Translations under genes and position numbers: made by a program
Assembly (NCBI RefSeq): GCF_964656455.1
Contig: NC_135718.1
Span: 47,988,014 to 48,052,013, forward strand
Reading direction: 5' to 3'
Length of the DNA stretch: 64,000 bases
Origin: Halichoerus grypus
Lineage: Eukaryota > Chordata > Mammalia > Carnivora > Phocidae
Shown here: positions 62,826-64,000 of the stretch, in pieces
Layout: every line of letters starts with the position of its first letter
Position numbering within the stretch: position 1 is the stretch's first letter
The notes under the pieces: model-generated
What the model was told of the DNA's origin: nothing
Seen by the model: the letters and a program-made list of their open reading frames with translations, nothing else
The model's database searches: none

Positions 62826-63284
62826 GAGATGTTAGTTTCCTGGGCCTGCCATCACAGAGTACCAGAAACAGGGTACCTTAAAACAAGGGAAATGTATTCT
62901 CTCAGAATTCTAGAGGCTAGAAGTCCAAAATCAAGGTGCTGGCAGGGTCATGCTGTTTCTGAAGGCTCTAGGGAAGGATCTGTTCCAGACCGCTCTCCTA
63001 GCTTCTGGTGGCTGCTGGCCATCCTTGGCATCCCTTGGCTCGTGGCAGCTTAATTTCAACCACGGTGTCCAACTTCACATGGCCTTTCTCTCTGTGTGCA
63101 TGCCTGTGCTCAAACTTCCCTTTTCTTAGAAGGAATTCTAAAGCCCACCCTACTCCAGCACGACCTCTTCTTAACTTGATCATATCTGCAAAGACCCGAT
63201 TCCCAGATAAGGCTGCATTCACAGCTTCTGGATGGCCATGAGTTGGGGTGGCAGGGACACAATTCAGCTCGGTACATCCTAGCT
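62826..63284 (-). mobile_element. MLT1-type (ERVL-MaLR) LTR, antisense
   Basis: GATGTTAGTTTCCTGGGCCT, CCATCACAGAGTACCAGAAA, GAATTCTAGAGGCTAGAAGT, CTTCTGGTGGCTGCTGGCCA, CCCACCCTACTCCAGCACGA and GGACACAATTCAGCTCGG give the full reversed MaLR LTR order. No internal sequence adjoins it. Confidence 0.8.
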
Positions 63285-63479
63285 ACCACCTGCTGCTCAG
63301 GCCTGGGCGAAGCTTTCCAGCAGGTCTGGAGACTTCCCCAAGTCCAAGGAAGCTGACTCCGGGGGAGGAAGACGATTCTCCCTGATGCTATTTGTCCTAC
63401 CCCAGTCATCTTCATTCTTCGTGGCTCAGAAAGCACGCACTGAGCCCTGGCACTTTGGAGAAGGAAATCCATCCCGAGG
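63285..63479. other. Single-copy DNA, nothing recognised
   Basis: No exon or repeat is recognised. Confidence 0.3.
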
Positions 63480-63962
63480 TGTGTCCATCAGCCAACTGCT
63501 TCACACTGCACTCCTCCCGCTTCCTGGTTCTGCCATACTTGCTGAGCTCACTCCAACCAGCCATGTCCTCCTCTGTCCCCTGCCATCCACCCCCCTGACC
63601 TTCCTTGGGTACCTGAATGCTTCTGCACCATCATCCATGCTCTTTGTCTCTGTGAGTCTTTGCTCGGGTACCTCCCATCATCCTTGGGGCTCACCATCAC
63701 CCTCCCATCCCGAAGCCTTCCTGACTCCATTCAAAGAATGCCCAACAGAGAGTTATCCTGTCTTATGGGACCTTGGGCTTTGGCTCCAAAGCACTAAGCA
63801 CAGTGTGTATTTATTTCATTGTTGAGCTCCTTGGGTCCTGAATTGTCCCTGCATGGTAGGCCCCATGTCAGCAGAAACAAGACGTACCTCGTGTGCCGCT
63901 GTGTCCCCAGTCCTTAGCACAGTGTCTGGCACGTGGCAGATGCTCAAGAAACACATGGTGAC
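63480..63962 (+). mobile_element. L2 3' region, sense
   Basis: CATACTTGCTGAGCTCACTC, CACCATCACCCTCCCATCCC, GAGCTCCTTGGGTCCTGAAT, CCCAGTCCTTAGCACAGTGT, CTGGCACGTGGCAGATGCTC and AAGAAACACATGGTGA follow the L2 3' end to its terminus. A 146-codon frame inside is a by-product. Confidence 0.75.
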
Positions 63963-64000
63963 CAAATCAGTAATGACGTCACCTCTTCAAGGACAGAGTT

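Noticed and set aside
1..64000. Host protein-coding exons
   Set aside because: I looked for recognisable domains and for splice-flanked open segments on both strands and found none that I could support; exons of unfamiliar or short genes could still have been missed.

Overview
This window is non-coding nuclear DNA from a carnivoran mammal. The lineage evidence is the interspersed repeats. Four tRNA-derived SINEC (Can-SINE) copies with long target-site duplications are present, plus an older subfamily copy and a tRNA-like relative. The L1 3' ends are of the carnivore type. The head and body wording of the youngest SINEs (4271, 22215 and 47638) resembles the class abundant in arctoids (bears, pinnipeds, mustelids) more than the main dog SINEC_Cf class. 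That finer placement rests on remembered family knowledge and is an inference.

I found no exon, processed pseudogene, tRNA, rRNA or small-RNA gene that I could support. The long open frames fall in simple repeats, in transposon sequence or in GC-rich DNA, and none shows a recognisable host protein domain. The window therefore looks like intergenic DNA or the interior of a very large intron. I cannot name the locus.

Layout. 0-5 kb: an ultrashort L1 end, a 38-bp minisatellite, a promoter-like GC-box/CCAAT/CRE cluster, and a SINEC nested in an L2. 5-15 kb: MIR and L2 fragments, an L1 ORF2 fragment (7.95-8.9 kb), a second SINEC and a 40-bp tandem duplication. 15-24 kb: an unclassified old repeat, an old-subfamily SINEC, a MER5A nested in a MIR, a probable LTR fragment, a SINEC, a second ultrashort L1 end and a tRNA-like SINE. 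24-33 kb: mostly single-copy sequence with several enhancer-like blocks, including a perfect RFX X-box palindrome, and a possible endogenous-retrovirus LTR. 32.1-34.2 kb: a CpG-rich block followed by about 850 bp of CA-rich repeat with a higher-order period of about 113 bp. 34-43.7 kb: single-copy DNA, adjacent MER5A copies and a 2-kb repeat-depleted block rich in homeodomain-type motifs. 43.7-45 kb: three LTRs in alternating orientation. 45-51 kb: MIR/L2, an antisense SINEC, a TG repeat and a MER20. 51.1-54.1 kb: an old, broken L1 with a younger L1 end inserted in it. 54-64 kb: an AT-rich single-copy block, an L1 3' end, a 1.1-kb antisense L2 that still shows reverse-transcriptase motifs, two MaLR-type LTRs, and MIR/L2 fragments.

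Nothing here amounts to a new biological system. The parts most worth following up are the repeat-poor, motif-dense blocks (candidate distal enhancers), the CpG-rich block with its palindrome, the three X-box-like sites, and the higher-order CA-rich array. Conservation is inferred from sequence texture only, since no alignment was possible.
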